DNA of 64,000 nucleotides from Streptomyces deccanensis (GCF_022385335.1 NZ_CP092431.1:6572001-6636000); one strand, 5' to 3'; shown: positions 17,173-25,571, numbered from the stretch's first letter. A program made the numbers and translations. Notes: generated by a model not told the origin, from the letters alone.

Positions 17173-18291
17173 TCAGTGCGGAAGCGTCGCCGGGCTGCCG
17201 CCGTTCGCCTCGTACCCCGCGACTGCCAGCGCCCGGTATATCGCGTAGTCCGCCGCCGGGTCGGAGGTGAGGGTCCAGGGGAGGGCGCCCACGTGGCCGT
17301 CGACGTGGACGAGCTGGTTCATCGCCTCGGACCAGCGCTCGGAGCGGACCAGGAAGAGGATCAGCAGATGGCGGACATGGGCCAGCATCGGGTCGTCGGG
17401 GCGCGCGGCGTGCACCGCGAACAGGGCACCGTGGATCGCCTTGGTCACGACCTCGCTCTCGTAGAACCCCTGCACCAGGTTCACCTCGGGCAGGTGCTCG
17501 AAGACCGCGAAGAGCGGCATGGCCGCGAGGAGCGAACCCTGCGGCGCGCGGGCCGCGGCCGCCTCCGCGAACGAGTACGCCAGCTCCCGCGAACCGTGCC
17601 ACTTCTCGCACCAGTAGTGCAGGGCCGCGAGATGGGCGCCCATGTGCGCCGGCGCCCGGTCCAGGATCTTCAGCCAGAGCTGCTCGAACTCCGCACGGGG
17701 GTACGCCAGCCCGCGCGCCACGGACAGCTCGATGATGTACGGGATCGGGTCACCGGGGGCCAGCAGCGCCGCGTCGCCACACGCCGACCTGGCCTCCTCC
17801 ATGATGATCCGGAAGTCGTCTGTGCCCGGCGTCGACGTCCGCCACGCCTGCTGCACCAGGAACTCCGCGTGCACCGCCGCGCCGCCCGCGTCCTTCGGGG
17901 CCTCCGCGCGCCACACCCGCAGCCACTGCCCGCCCGGCGTCTCGCCCACCCCGCCGGGCCGCTGCGTCAGCTCCAGCGCCGCGGCGCCCGCGAACGCCTG
18001 CACCCGCTGCCATCTGACCTCGCCGTCCGCCTCCGTACCGGTCAGCAGCTGCTTCGCCGCCCGGTAGTCCTGGGAACGCTGCACCACGTCCAGCACGTCC
18101 AGCAGATCCTGGTCGGGCCCCGGCATCCGCACGTCCAGCAGTTCCTGGCGCATGAACCCGTAGTCCGCCGGGTCCGCCGCGTCCGGATGCCCCGCCTCGA
18201 CCTGCTGAATACCGGCCCTCCGCCGCGCCACGATCGGCCACATCACGAACCCGATCATGAGCATCGCCATCAGGACCCAGAGAATCTCCAT
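17173..18291 (-). CDS. membrane-anchored helical-repeat protein (paralogue B)
   Basis: A 372-aa protein with an N-terminal TM helix (about residues 3-22) followed by a cytoplasmic helical-repeat region. It shares many residues with paralogue A, most clearly the segment around ALHYWCEKWHGSRELA and the terminal VDGHVGALPW. It lies 201 bp upstream of the M48 protease on the same strand, so the order is B, protease, A. No ribosome site is obvious before the ATG. Duplication around a membrane protease suggests both proteins work with it, but no catalytic motif is visible. Confidence 0.78.
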   Translation of the reverse strand: MEILWVLMAMLMIGFVMWPIVARRRAGIQQVEAGHPDAADPADYGFMRQELLDVRMPGPDQDLLDVLDVVQRSQDYRAAKQLLTGTEADGEVRWQRVQAFAGAAALELTQRPGGVGETPGGQWLRVWRAEAPKDAGGAAVHAEFLVQQAWRTSTPGTDDFRIIMEEARSACGDAALLAPGDPIPYIIELSVARGLAYPRAEFEQLWLKILDRAPAHMGAHLAALHYWCEKWHGSRELAYSFAEAAAARAPQGSLLAAMPLFAVFEHLPEVNLVQGFYESEVVTKAIHGALFAVHAARPDDPMLAHVRHLLILFLVRSERWSEAMNQLVHVDGHVGALPWTLTSDPAADYAIYRALAVAGYEANGGSPATLPH

Positions 18292-18465
18292 GCCACAAGG
18301 GTTCCAGACGCCGCCGACAATTGCGCAACCCGGTCGGCGTCCTGTGGATAACTCCGCTGCCCGTGGCCCGGCCAGGACCGGCAGGAGCTTCTGTCATCGA
18401 CCGTTCACAGGCCCCCCGGGCCGTTGGGCACCCAACACCCGGCGCACCGCTTAGGCTCGATACCC

Positions 18466-19620
18466 ATGAGCGACACCCACCACAGCCAACACTTCGAGAC
18501 CCTCGCGATCCACGCCGGCAACACCGCGGATCCCCTCACCGGCGCCGTCGTCCCGCCGATCTACCAGGTCTCGACCTTCAAGCAGGACGGCGTAGGCGGC
18601 CTGCGCGGCGGCTACGAGTACAGCCGCAGCGCCAACCCCACGCGCACCGCGCTGGAGGAGAACCTCGCCGCCCTGGAGGGCGGGCGCCGCGGCCTCGCCT
18701 TCGCGTCCGGGCTGGCCGCCGAGGACTGCCTGCTGCGTACGCTGCTCAGCCCCGGCGACCACGTGGTCATCCCCAACGACGCGTACGGCGGCACGTTCCG
18801 TCTCTTCGCGAAGGTCGTCTCCCGGTGGGGCGTGGACTGGTCGGTGGCCGACACCTCCGACCCCGCGGCCGTCCGCGCCGCCATCACCCCCAAGACGAAG
18901 GTCCTCTGGGTGGAGACCCCCTCCAACCCGCTGCTCGGGATCACCGACATCCCGGCCGTCGCCCAGGTCGCCCGTGAGGCAGGCGTGAAGCTGGTCGTCG
19001 ACAACACCTTCGCCACCCCCTACCTCCAGCAGCCGCTCGCCCTCGGCGCGGACGTCGTCGTGCACTCGCTCACCAAGTACATGGGCGGCCACTCCGACGT
19101 CGTCGGCGGTGCCCTGATCGTCGGCGACCAGGAGCTGGGCGAGGAACTGGCGTACCACCAGAACGCGATGGGCGCGGTCGCCGGGCCCTTCGACTCCTGG
19201 CTGGTGCTGCGCGGCACCAAGACGCTCGCCGTCCGCATGGACCGGCACAGCGAGAACGCCACCAAGGTCGCCGACATGCTGACCCACCACCCGCGCGTGG
19301 CCGGCGTCTACTACCCCGGCCTGCCCGAGCACCCCGGTCACGAGGTCGCCGCCAAGCAGATGAAGGCGTTCGGCGGCATGGTGTCGTTCCGGGTCACCGG
19401 CGGCGAGGAGGCGGCCCTGGAGGTCTGCGAGCGCGCCAAGGTGTTCACCCTCGGCGAGTCCCTCGGCGGCGTGGAGTCCCTGATCGAGCACCCGGGGCGC
19501 ATGACGCACGCCTCGGTGGCCGGTTCGGCTCTGGAGGTGCCCGCCGACCTCGTCCGCCTCTCCGTGGGCATCGAGAACGTCGACGACCTCCTGGAGGACC
19601 TCCAGCAGGCCCTCGGCTAG
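18466..19620 (+). CDS. cystathionine gamma-synthase / gamma-lyase
   Basis: A 384-aa PLP enzyme of trans-sulfuration (Cys/Met metabolism family). The PLP lysine is Lys204 in SLTKYMGGHSDVVGG. YEYSRSANPTR and the C-terminal SLGGVESLIEHP motif, which favour cystathionine gamma-synthase or lyase over O-acetylhomoserine sulfhydrylase, are intact. Synthase and lyase are not reliably told apart by eye. The start appears leaderless: a TAGGCT -10 (18452-18457) lies 8 nt before ATG 18466 with no Shine-Dalgarno sequence. Confidence 0.9.
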   Translation: MSDTHHSQHFETLAIHAGNTADPLTGAVVPPIYQVSTFKQDGVGGLRGGYEYSRSANPTRTALEENLAALEGGRRGLAFASGLAAEDCLLRTLLSPGDHVVIPNDAYGGTFRLFAKVVSRWGVDWSVADTSDPAAVRAAITPKTKVLWVETPSNPLLGITDIPAVAQVAREAGVKLVVDNTFATPYLQQPLALGADVVVHSLTKYMGGHSDVVGGALIVGDQELGEELAYHQNAMGAVAGPFDSWLVLRGTKTLAVRMDRHSENATKVADMLTHHPRVAGVYYPGLPEHPGHEVAAKQMKAFGGMVSFRVTGGEEAALEVCERAKVFTLGESLGGVESLIEHPGRMTHASVAGSALEVPADLVRLSVGIENVDDLLEDLQQALG

Positions 19621-19627
19621 ACACTCC

Positions 19628-19649
19628 GGCCCGGGACCGGTCCCGGGCC
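19628..19649. terminator. perfect 22-bp palindrome between convergent genes
   Basis: GGCCCGGGACC is followed directly by its complement GGTCCCGGGCC. It lies 7 bp after the cystathionine synthase stop and 8 bp before the end of the minus-strand small membrane protein, so it is a likely bidirectional terminator. Confidence 0.7.
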
Positions 19650-19657
19650 GCGGGCGC

Positions 19658-19906
19658 TCACCAGTCCGTCACCGGTGGGGTCGTCGTCGACGGCGGCTCC
19701 ACCCAGGGGTGGGTCGTCAGCGCCCACACGAAGAACGCGACCACGGCGGCCGTCAGCACCAGCCACAGCAGACGGCGGGCCACCGTCCGGCGCCGCAGCA
19801 TGCGCCCGCCGCGCCGCATCGCCGCCGCGCACAGGTCGGGCGGCACCTGGGCCGGCCGGCGCTCCAGGATCTGCCGTACGGCCGTCTCGCGTTCCCGCAG
19901 GCTCAT
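19658..19906 (-). CDS. small single-pass membrane protein coupled to sigma factor
   Basis: An 82-aa protein: a charged N-terminal half (RERETAVRQILERRP), an Arg-rich stop-transfer (GGRMLRRRTVARR), one TM helix (about residues 46-64) and a short external tail. Its ATG overlaps the stop of the sigma-factor-like gene by 4 bp. Position and topology suggest a membrane partner, possibly an anti-sigma-like protein, but there is no HxxxCxxC zinc anti-sigma motif. Function is otherwise unknown. Confidence 0.7.
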   Translation of the reverse strand: MSLRERETAVRQILERRPAQVPPDLCAAAMRRGGRMLRRRTVARRLLWLVLTAAVVAFFVWALTTHPWVEPPSTTTPPVTDW

Positions 19907-20394
19907 GACGGCGCCACCTCCACCACCTTCTTGGCGCGGACCTCGCGCGGGGGATGCAGCACGGTCGCCATCGCGCGCAGACAGATCGTCCGCACCCGCT
20001 CGACGGGCAGCCCGAGGAGAGCCGCCGTCTGTTCCTCGGCGACGCCCTCGTAGAGGCGCAGGACGAGGATCAGCCGCTCCTGGGGGCTGAGCACGCTCAG
20101 GGCGCCCACGCGCGCGTGGCGGAAGAACGTGTGGTGGTGCCAGGCCGCCCGGGCGAAACGGACCGCCAGCTGCTGGCGGGTCCGGTCGTAGGGGTCCTCA
20201 CCGCGCAGCCGGTCCCAGGTGGCGTACGTGTGGGCGAGGGCGTGCGTCAGCAGCCGCCGCGCGCGCGGGTTGTCGTCCGGCGCCTCCGCCGTGAACAGGG
20301 TGGCGGTCTGCAACAGCCGCCCCGCCGCACCCGCGACGAACGCCTCGAACTCCCGGGCCCGGCGGGCGCCTTGGGCCCCATGTCGATCTCGCAC
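19903..20394 (-). CDS. ECF-like RNA polymerase sigma factor
   Basis: A protein of about 163 aa. The C-terminal half is a recognisable sigma region 4 (LSPQERLILVLRLYEGV, then EEQTAALLGLPVERVRTICLRA). The N-terminal half (REFEAFVAGAAGRLLQTATLF) resembles region 2 of SigE-family actinobacterial sigma factors but is diverged. The start is uncertain: tandem GTG codons at 20397 and 20394 follow GGGAGG, and the second has the better spacing. The frame is open further upstream. It is coupled to the small membrane protein downstream and follows the MarR gene in the same direction. Confidence 0.72.
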   Translation of the reverse strand: MRDRHGAQGARRAREFEAFVAGAAGRLLQTATLFTAEAPDDNPRARRLLTHALAHTYATWDRLRGEDPYDRTRQQLAVRFARAAWHHHTFFRHARVGALSVLSPQERLILVLRLYEGVAEEQTAALLGLPVERVRTICLRAMATVLHPPREVRAKKVVEVAPS

Positions 20395-20475
20395 CACGCC
20401 TCCCGCCTGAGGCCGGCCCTGAGGGGAACAGGGCCCGATCTCATATGAGGCCAGGAGCGGGGGCGCGGTCAAGGG

Positions 20476-20523
20476 TCAGGAGGGCGACGGCTCAGGAGGG
20501 CGACGGCTTGAGAGGGCGACGGC
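20476..20523. repeat. three 16-bp tandem repeats
   Basis: Units TCAGGAGGGCGACGGC (20476-20491), an identical copy (20492-20507) and TTGAGAGGGCGACGGC (20508-20523) lie immediately downstream of the MarR stop codon. They fill the gap towards the sigma-factor gene. A fourth degenerate unit overlaps the last MarR codons, so the repeat may have grown from the gene end. Confidence 0.8.
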
Positions 20524-20527
20524 GCGG

Positions 20528-21040
20528 TCAAGACGGCGACGGTGCCTCCGGCGCCGCCGCCATGCGGGTGGAGAGCGCCGTGTTGAAACGGGTGAGGAGG
20601 GAGCAGAACGCCTCGCGCTCCTCGGGGGCCCAGTCCTGGGTGAGTTCGGCCATCAGCTGGCGCCTGGAGGAACGTACCTCCTCAAGGCGGGCGAGCCCAC
20701 GGGGCGACAGCTGGAGCACCACCGCCCGGCCGTCCTCCGGGTGCGAGGTGCGCTTGACGAGTCCGGTGTCCACGAGCGGCGCCACCTGACGGGTGACCGT
20801 CGAGGAGTCGATCCCCATGCTCGCCGCGAGCGCCTTGACGCCCATCGGACCTTCGTTGTCGAGGCGGTTGAGCAGCAGGTACGCGGCACGGTCCATGGAG
20901 TTGCGCACCTGCCCGACGCCGCCGAGCCGGGTCTGTTCGGCACGGCGTGCGAACACCGCGACCTCGTGCTGCAGCGTGTCGAGAAGACCGGTGTCACCGA
21001 CGGTCGTCATGTCCATCGACATTTCAGGTGTTGTGGGCAT
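20528..21040 (-). CDS. MarR-family transcriptional regulator
   Basis: A 170-aa winged-helix regulator. The recognition region is LAASMGIDSSTVTRQVAPLVDTGLV (about residues 68-92), followed by the wing RTSHPEDGRAVVLQLSPRG. It is divergent from threonine ammonia-lyase with about 146 bp between. The start is ambiguous among ATG 21040, nearby internal ATGs and TTG 21046, and none has a good ribosome site. Its ligand and targets are not evident; self-regulation and control of the divergent gene are possible. Confidence 0.85.
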   Translation of the reverse strand: MPTTPEMSMDMTTVGDTGLLDTLQHEVAVFARRAEQTRLGGVGQVRNSMDRAAYLLLNRLDNEGPMGVKALAASMGIDSSTVTRQVAPLVDTGLVKRTSHPEDGRAVVLQLSPRGLARLEEVRSSRRQLMAELTQDWAPEEREAFCSLLTRFNTALSTRMAAAPEAPSPS

Positions 21041-21186
21041 GGCCAAAGGCTCAATTCATGCGTGGGGCGCTGGGTTGGGGGACAGAGTACGCGGACCGGG
21101 CGCGGGGTGTACCGGCGCCGCTGAAACCCGTCCCGCGCCTTGGTCACACCCGCGTTCCACCGCTGTGAACTGCGAGACTGGTGGTC

Positions 21187-22416
21187 ATGAGCTACAGCAC
21201 GGCTGACTCCTTTCCGGTGGTGACGCTCGACGACGTGCGAGGCGCCCAGAAGATGCTTACCGGTGTCTCACGTGTCACCGCGATGGAGGGCAGCAGGCAT
21301 CTGTCGCAGCTCGTCGGCGCGCCGGTGCACCTCAAGTGCGAGAACCTCCAGCGGACGGGCTCGTTCAAACTGCGCGGCGCATACGTCCGGATCGCGGGGC
21401 TGCTGCCCGAGGAGCGCGCCGCCGGAGTCGTCGCCGCGAGCGCCGGCAACCACGCCCAGGGCGTCGCCCTCGCCTCCTCCCTGCTCGGGGTCGGCTCCAC
21501 GGTCTTCATGCCGAAGGGCGCCCCGCTGCCGAAGGTCAGCGCGACCGAGGAGTACGGCGCCGAGGTGCGGCTGCACGGCACGGTGGTCGACGAGACGCTG
21601 GCGGCGGCCCAGGAGTACGCGGCCGAGACGGGCGCGGTGTTCATCCACCCGTTCGACCACCCCGACATCATCGCCGGTCAGGGCACGGTCGGCCTGGAGA
21701 TCCTGGAGCAGTGCCCGGAGGTGCGCACGATCGTCGTCGGGGTCGGCGGCGGAGGGCTCGCGGCGGGCATCGCGGTCGCCGTGAAGGCGCTGCGGCCGGA
21801 CGTGCGCGTCATCGGTGTGCAGGCGGAGGGCGCCGCCGCGTATCCGGTGTCGCTGGCCGCCGGACGGCCGGTCGCGGTCGAGAACCCGGCGACGATGGCC
21901 GACGGCATCAAGGTCGGACGGCCCGGCGACGTGCCGTTCGGGATCGTCGCCGACCTGGTGGACGAGGTCCGCACGGTCTCGGAGTACGACCTCTCCAGCG
22001 CCCTGCTGCTCTGCCTGGAGCGGGCCAAACTGGTCGTGGAACCGGCCGGCGCCAGCCCCGTCGCGGCCCTGCTGCGCGACCCGAAGGCCTTCGAGGGACC
22101 GGTCGTCGCGGTGCTCTCCGGCGGCAACGTCGACCCGCTGCTGATGCAGCGCATCCTGCGGCACGGCATGGCCGCCGGTGGCCGCTACCTGCAGGTACGC
22201 CTCCGCCTCACCGACCGCCCCGGTGCCCTCGCGACACTTCTGGGTGTGTTGTCAGTGGTCGACGCTAATGTCCTGGACGTGAGCCACGTACGGACCGACC
22301 CCCGGCTCGGGCTCACGGAGGTGGAGGTCGAACTGCACCTGGAGACGAGGGGCCCGAAGCACTGCGCCGAGGTCAACCACGCCCTGCGCGAGGCGGGTTA
22401 CACCGTCATCGACTGA
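21187..22416 (+). CDS. ilvA: threonine ammonia-lyase
   Basis: A PLP enzyme deaminating threonine to 2-oxobutanoate, the entry to isoleucine synthesis or threonine catabolism. The 409-aa protein has the fold-type II PLP domain (Lys61 in GSFKLRGAY; SAGNHAQGVA; GVGGGGLAAG phosphate loop). A C-terminal ACT-like domain (about residues 330-409, RLRLTDRPGALATLLGVL) indicates allosteric control. The length corresponds to the single-ACT catabolic/biosynthetic type found in actinobacteria. ATG 21187 is chosen over GTG 21181. Confidence 0.93.
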   Translation: MSYSTADSFPVVTLDDVRGAQKMLTGVSRVTAMEGSRHLSQLVGAPVHLKCENLQRTGSFKLRGAYVRIAGLLPEERAAGVVAASAGNHAQGVALASSLLGVGSTVFMPKGAPLPKVSATEEYGAEVRLHGTVVDETLAAAQEYAAETGAVFIHPFDHPDIIAGQGTVGLEILEQCPEVRTIVVGVGGGGLAAGIAVAVKALRPDVRVIGVQAEGAAAYPVSLAAGRPVAVENPATMADGIKVGRPGDVPFGIVADLVDEVRTVSEYDLSSALLLCLERAKLVVEPAGASPVAALLRDPKAFEGPVVAVLSGGNVDPLLMQRILRHGMAAGGRYLQVRLRLTDRPGALATLLGVLSVVDANVLDVSHVRTDPRLGLTEVEVELHLETRGPKHCAEVNHALREAGYTVID

Positions 22417-22464
22417 GGGCGGCGCCGCTTCGACCGTCACTCGTCACCCGTTCGGGTAAGTGCA

Positions 22465-22493
22465 TTGAGAGACGCGATACATCGCGTTATGGT
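22465..22493 (+). promoter_or_regulatory. promoter with operator palindrome filling the spacer
   Basis: The -35 TTGAGA (22465-22470) and -10 TATGGT (22488-22493) are separated by exactly 17 bp. The last 16 bp of that spacer (22472-22487) contain the 7-bp inverted repeat ACGCGAT-AC-ATCGCGT. A repressor bound there would directly block RNA polymerase. The sequence resembles TetR/PadR-type operators. It lies 57 bp before the DrrA-like start codon, and no cognate repressor gene is adjacent. Confidence 0.7.
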
Positions 22494-22549
22494 GTGTCTC
22501 GTGCTCGCTGAACCGCTGTGAAATAACCCCATAGACGTGGAGACCTCAC

Positions 22550-23584
22550 ATGCCAGGCGCCATCCATGCCGAAGGTCTGGTGAAGACCTTCGGTGACGTA
22601 AGAGCCCTCGACGGTGTCGATCTCGACGTCCCCGAGGGCACCGTTCTGGGTCTGCTCGGGCCGAACGGCGCGGGCAAGACGACCACCGTCCGCTGCCTCA
22701 CCACCCTGCTGCGGCCCGACAGCGGCAGGGCCGTGGTCGCCGGCATCGACGTGCTGAAGGACCCCGACGCCGTACGGCGCTCGGTCGGCCTCTCCGGCCA
22801 GTTCGCCGCGGTCGACGAGTATCTGACAGGCCGTGAGAACCTGCAGATGGTCGGCCAGCTCTACCAGATGCGGGCCAAGGACGCGAAGGTCCGCGCGGGC
22901 GAACTGCTGGAGCAGTTCCACCTCGCCGACGCCGCCGACCGCCCCGCCAAGACGTACTCCGGCGGAATGCGCCGCCGACTCGACCTGGCCGCCGCGCTGG
23001 TGGTCTCGCCGCCGGTGATGTTCATGGACGAGCCGACCACCGGACTCGATCCACGTAACCGGCAGCAGCTGTGGGACGTGATCAAGCAGCTTGTCTCCGG
23101 CGGGACGACCCTGCTGCTCACCACCCAGTACCTGGAGGAGGCCGACCACCTCGCGCACGACATCGCCGTCGTCGACCACGGCCGCGTCATCGCCCGCGGC
23201 ACCTCCGACCAGCTCAAGGCCCGCACCGGCGGCGAGCGCGTCGAGGTCGTCGTGCACGAGCGCGAGCGCATCCCGGACGCCGCCGAGGTGCTGACCGGCT
23301 TCGGCAAGGGCGGGACCACCGTCGAGGAGCACACGCGCAAGCTCACCGTGCCCGTCACCGGCGGCGCCAAGCTCCTCGCCGAGGTCATCCGCGAACTGGA
23401 CACCAGAGGGATCGAGATCGACGACATCGGCCTGCGCCGCCCCACCCTGGACGACGTGTTCCTCTCCCTGACGGGACACCTCGCCGAGGTGAAGGACGAG
23501 GCCGAGACCGAGGCCGGGGCCGAGAGGCTCGGGGAGGCGACCGACGCGAAGGGGCGCGGCCGCAGGAAGGAGGGGTCCAGGTGA
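22550..23584 (+). CDS. DrrA-type ABC exporter ATP-binding protein
   Basis: A 344-aa ATPase of the daunorubicin-resistance (DrrA) ABC family, powering drug or lipid export. Motifs are Walker A GPNGAGKTT, signature YSGGMRRRLD, Walker B VMFMDEPTTGLDP and the H-loop region LTTQYLEEADHLA. It has the family's C-terminal extension (GLRRPTLDDVFLSLTGH) plus a charged tail. The ribosome site GGAG precedes ATG 22550. It overlaps the permease start by 4 bp and is probably controlled through the palindrome-containing promoter upstream. The substrate is unknown. Confidence 0.93.
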   Translation: MPGAIHAEGLVKTFGDVRALDGVDLDVPEGTVLGLLGPNGAGKTTTVRCLTTLLRPDSGRAVVAGIDVLKDPDAVRRSVGLSGQFAAVDEYLTGRENLQMVGQLYQMRAKDAKVRAGELLEQFHLADAADRPAKTYSGGMRRRLDLAAALVVSPPVMFMDEPTTGLDPRNRQQLWDVIKQLVSGGTTLLLTTQYLEEADHLAHDIAVVDHGRVIARGTSDQLKARTGGERVEVVVHERERIPDAAEVLTGFGKGGTTVEEHTRKLTVPVTGGAKLLAEVIRELDTRGIEIDDIGLRRPTLDDVFLSLTGHLAEVKDEAETEAGAERLGEATDAKGRGRRKEGSR

Positions 23585-24426
23585 GTGCCGTCACCGGAAC
23601 CGCACGCGTCGCACCGTCCGGCAACCCGTTCACCCGGTCCGTCCGGGACTCACTGGTCGTCGCCAAGCGCAATCTGATCCGGATGTCCCGCATCCCGGAA
23701 ATGGTCATCTTCGGGCTCATCCAGCCCATCATGTTCGTGGTGCTGTTCACCTATGTCTTCGGTGGCTCCATGAACATCGGCGGGACCACCGACCCCGACG
23801 TCTACACCGAGTTCCTGATGGCCGGCATCTTCGCGCAGACCGTCACCTTCGCGACCGCCGGCGCCGGAGCGGGCATCGCCGACGACATGCACAAGGGGCT
23901 CATCGACCGCTTCCGCTCGCTGCCCATGGCGCGCGGCGCCGTGCTCACCGGGCGGACCCTCGCGGACCTCGTCCAGACGGCACTCACCCTCGCCGTGCTG
24001 GCCGTGGTCGCCCTCCTCGTCGGCTGGCGCACCCACACCAACGTCGGCGAGGTGCTCGCCGCCTTCGGCCTGCTGCTCCTGCTCGGATACGCGTTCACCT
24101 GGGTCGGCGCACTGATCGGGCTCTCCGTGCGCACCCCCGAGGCGGCCACCTCCGGCGGACTGATCTGGCTCTTCCCGGTCACCTTCATCTCGAACGCGTT
24201 CGTGGACTCCAGCAGGATGACGCCCTGGCTCCAGCACGTCGCCGACTGGAATCCGTTCAGTGCCACCGTCCAGGCCTGCCGCGAGCTCTTCGGCAACCCG
24301 GGGGTGTCGCCGTCGGACGCCTGGCCCATGCAGCACCCGGTGTGGGCCTCGCTGATCTACTCGGTCCTCATCATCGTCATATTCCGCACCCTGTCGGTGC
24401 GGAAGTACCGCTCGGCGTCGGCATGA
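23581..24426 (+). CDS. DrrB-type ABC-2 exporter permease
   Basis: A 281-aa ABC-2 membrane protein with about six TM helices (first at about residues 40-60) and the ABC-2 signature around FRSLPMARGAVLTGR. It is the transport channel for the DrrA-like ATPase. Its GTG overlaps the ATPase stop (GTGA), with AAGGAGG 7 nt upstream inside the preceding gene, so translation is coupled. The length is typical. Confidence 0.93.
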   Translation: MSAVTGTARVAPSGNPFTRSVRDSLVVAKRNLIRMSRIPEMVIFGLIQPIMFVVLFTYVFGGSMNIGGTTDPDVYTEFLMAGIFAQTVTFATAGAGAGIADDMHKGLIDRFRSLPMARGAVLTGRTLADLVQTALTLAVLAVVALLVGWRTHTNVGEVLAAFGLLLLLGYAFTWVGALIGLSVRTPEAATSGGLIWLFPVTFISNAFVDSSRMTPWLQHVADWNPFSATVQACRELFGNPGVSPSDAWPMQHPVWASLIYSVLIIVIFRTLSVRKYRSASA

Positions 24427-24452
24427 GCGGCGGCCGTCCCCACGCATGACCG

Positions 24453-24483
24453 GGCCCCCGGCACCGAAGGGGCGCCGGGGGCC
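24453..24483. terminator. bidirectional terminator between drrB-like gene and greA
   Basis: A perfect 10-bp stem, GGCCCCCGGC (24453-24462) with GCCGGGGGCC (24474-24483), and an 11-nt loop lie between two convergent genes. Confidence 0.8.
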
Positions 24484-24507
24484 ATGGGTCAGGTGAGGGA
24501 CGTGCGA

Positions 24508-25008
24508 TCAGCTCTGGTAGGGCACGGCCTTGAGGATCTTCACCGAGGCGAACTTGCCGTTCGGCAGCTCGTACTGGGCGTCCTGGCCGACCTTCTTGCC
24601 GATCACGCCCGAGCCGAGGGGGGACTGCGGCGAGTAGGTCTCGATGTCGGAGCTGGCGTACTCCCGGGAGGCGAGCAGGAAGGTCACGGTGTCGTCCTCG
24701 TCGCCGTCGAAGGCGATCGTCACGACCATGCCGGGAGCCACCGCGCCGTCCGCCGACGCCGGCGCCTCGCCGACCTTCGCGTTCTCCAGGAGCTGGGTCA
24801 GCTGGCGCACACGGAGCTCCTGCTTGCCCTGCTCTTCCTTGGCCGCGTGGTACCCGCCGTTCTCGCGCAGGTCGCCCTCCTCGCGCGCGGCCGCGATCTT
24901 GGCGGCGATCTCCGTGCGCGCAGGACCAGACAGGTACTCCAGCTCGGCCCTGAGCTGGTTGTACGCCTCCTGGGTCAGCCAGGTGACGTTCTCGCTGGTC
25001 TGGGTCAC
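24508..25008 (-). CDS. greA: transcription elongation factor GreA
   Basis: A 166-aa factor that enters the RNA polymerase secondary channel and stimulates transcript cleavage to rescue backtracked complexes. The N-terminal coiled coil carries the catalytic acidic tip (AREEGDLRENGGYHAAKEEQ); the C-terminal FKBP-like domain includes SPLGSGVIGKKVGQ. GTG 25008 follows GAGGAG with about 5 nt spacing. It is preceded on the same strand by the DUF4307-like gene, with a 154-bp gap that may hold its own promoter (TAGGCT near 25090). Confidence 0.95.
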   Translation of the reverse strand: MTQTSENVTWLTQEAYNQLRAELEYLSGPARTEIAAKIAAAREEGDLRENGGYHAAKEEQGKQELRVRQLTQLLENAKVGEAPASADGAVAPGMVVTIAFDGDEDDTVTFLLASREYASSDIETYSPQSPLGSGVIGKKVGQDAQYELPNGKFASVKILKAVPYQS

Positions 25009-25162
25009 AGGTGCTCCTCGTAGGTACTGGGAATACAAAGCATCGCCCTACCCAGAAGAATGTTCCTTCACGAGTGGGCGAAACCACGAGCCTAACAATT
25101 CGGCGGCGGAAGGGGGAGGACATAAACCACAAGCATTACGTCGACGCAGGTCAGGGTGGCGC

Positions 25163-25561
25163 TCAGTCGGCGTGGCAGCCGAGCAGCTCGGCGGTGGTGC
25201 CGCGCGTGGTCGTCTTCAGGGTGACGACCTCGTCGATGTCGGTGGTGGCGGCGTCGAAGCGGAAGTCCGCGCGGCCCACCTCGGCGCCGTCCGCGGACTG
25301 GGAGCGCACCGTGCAGTAGGCCTCGACGCCGGCGTCCTTGTCGCCCCTGAGGTGCACCTTCACCGAGTTCGCCGAGGTATCGAAGGTGTAGATCTCGACG
25401 CTGATCTTGTTGCCGGCCACGTAGTGGAAGGCGAACCAGCCGATGAGGACGAGGAGGGCCGCGCCGAGGACGCTGCCGATGACCTTGAGCTTGCGGTCGG
25501 AGCGCTCGTCCGGGGAGCGGCCGTAGCGACCCTCGGGAAGCCGCGTGCTCGCCGTCGTCAT
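25163..25561 (-). CDS. DUF4307-like single-pass membrane protein
   Basis: A 132-aa actinobacterial protein: a basic cytoplasmic N-terminus (RYGRSPDERSDRKLK), one TM helix (about residues 31-50, VIGSVLGAALLVLIGWFAF) and an external beta-rich domain of about 75 residues with two Cys (EAYCTVRS and LLGCHAD) that may form a disulfide. ATG 25561 follows GGAGAGG with 6 nt spacing. It lies upstream of greA on the same strand and is divergent from mca, an arrangement I recall as common in actinobacteria. Function is not known. Confidence 0.8.
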   Translation of the reverse strand: MTTASTRLPEGRYGRSPDERSDRKLKVIGSVLGAALLVLIGWFAFHYVAGNKISVEIYTFDTSANSVKVHLRGDKDAGVEAYCTVRSQSADGAEVGRADFRFDAATTDIDEVVTLKTTTRGTTAELLGCHAD

Positions 25562-25571
25562 GGTCACCCTC

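Noticed and set aside
17041..18351. A 436-codon plus-strand frame opposite paralogue B
   Set aside because: Repetitive Arg/His/Val composition without motifs; the minus strand has a TM segment and clear paralogy to another protein.
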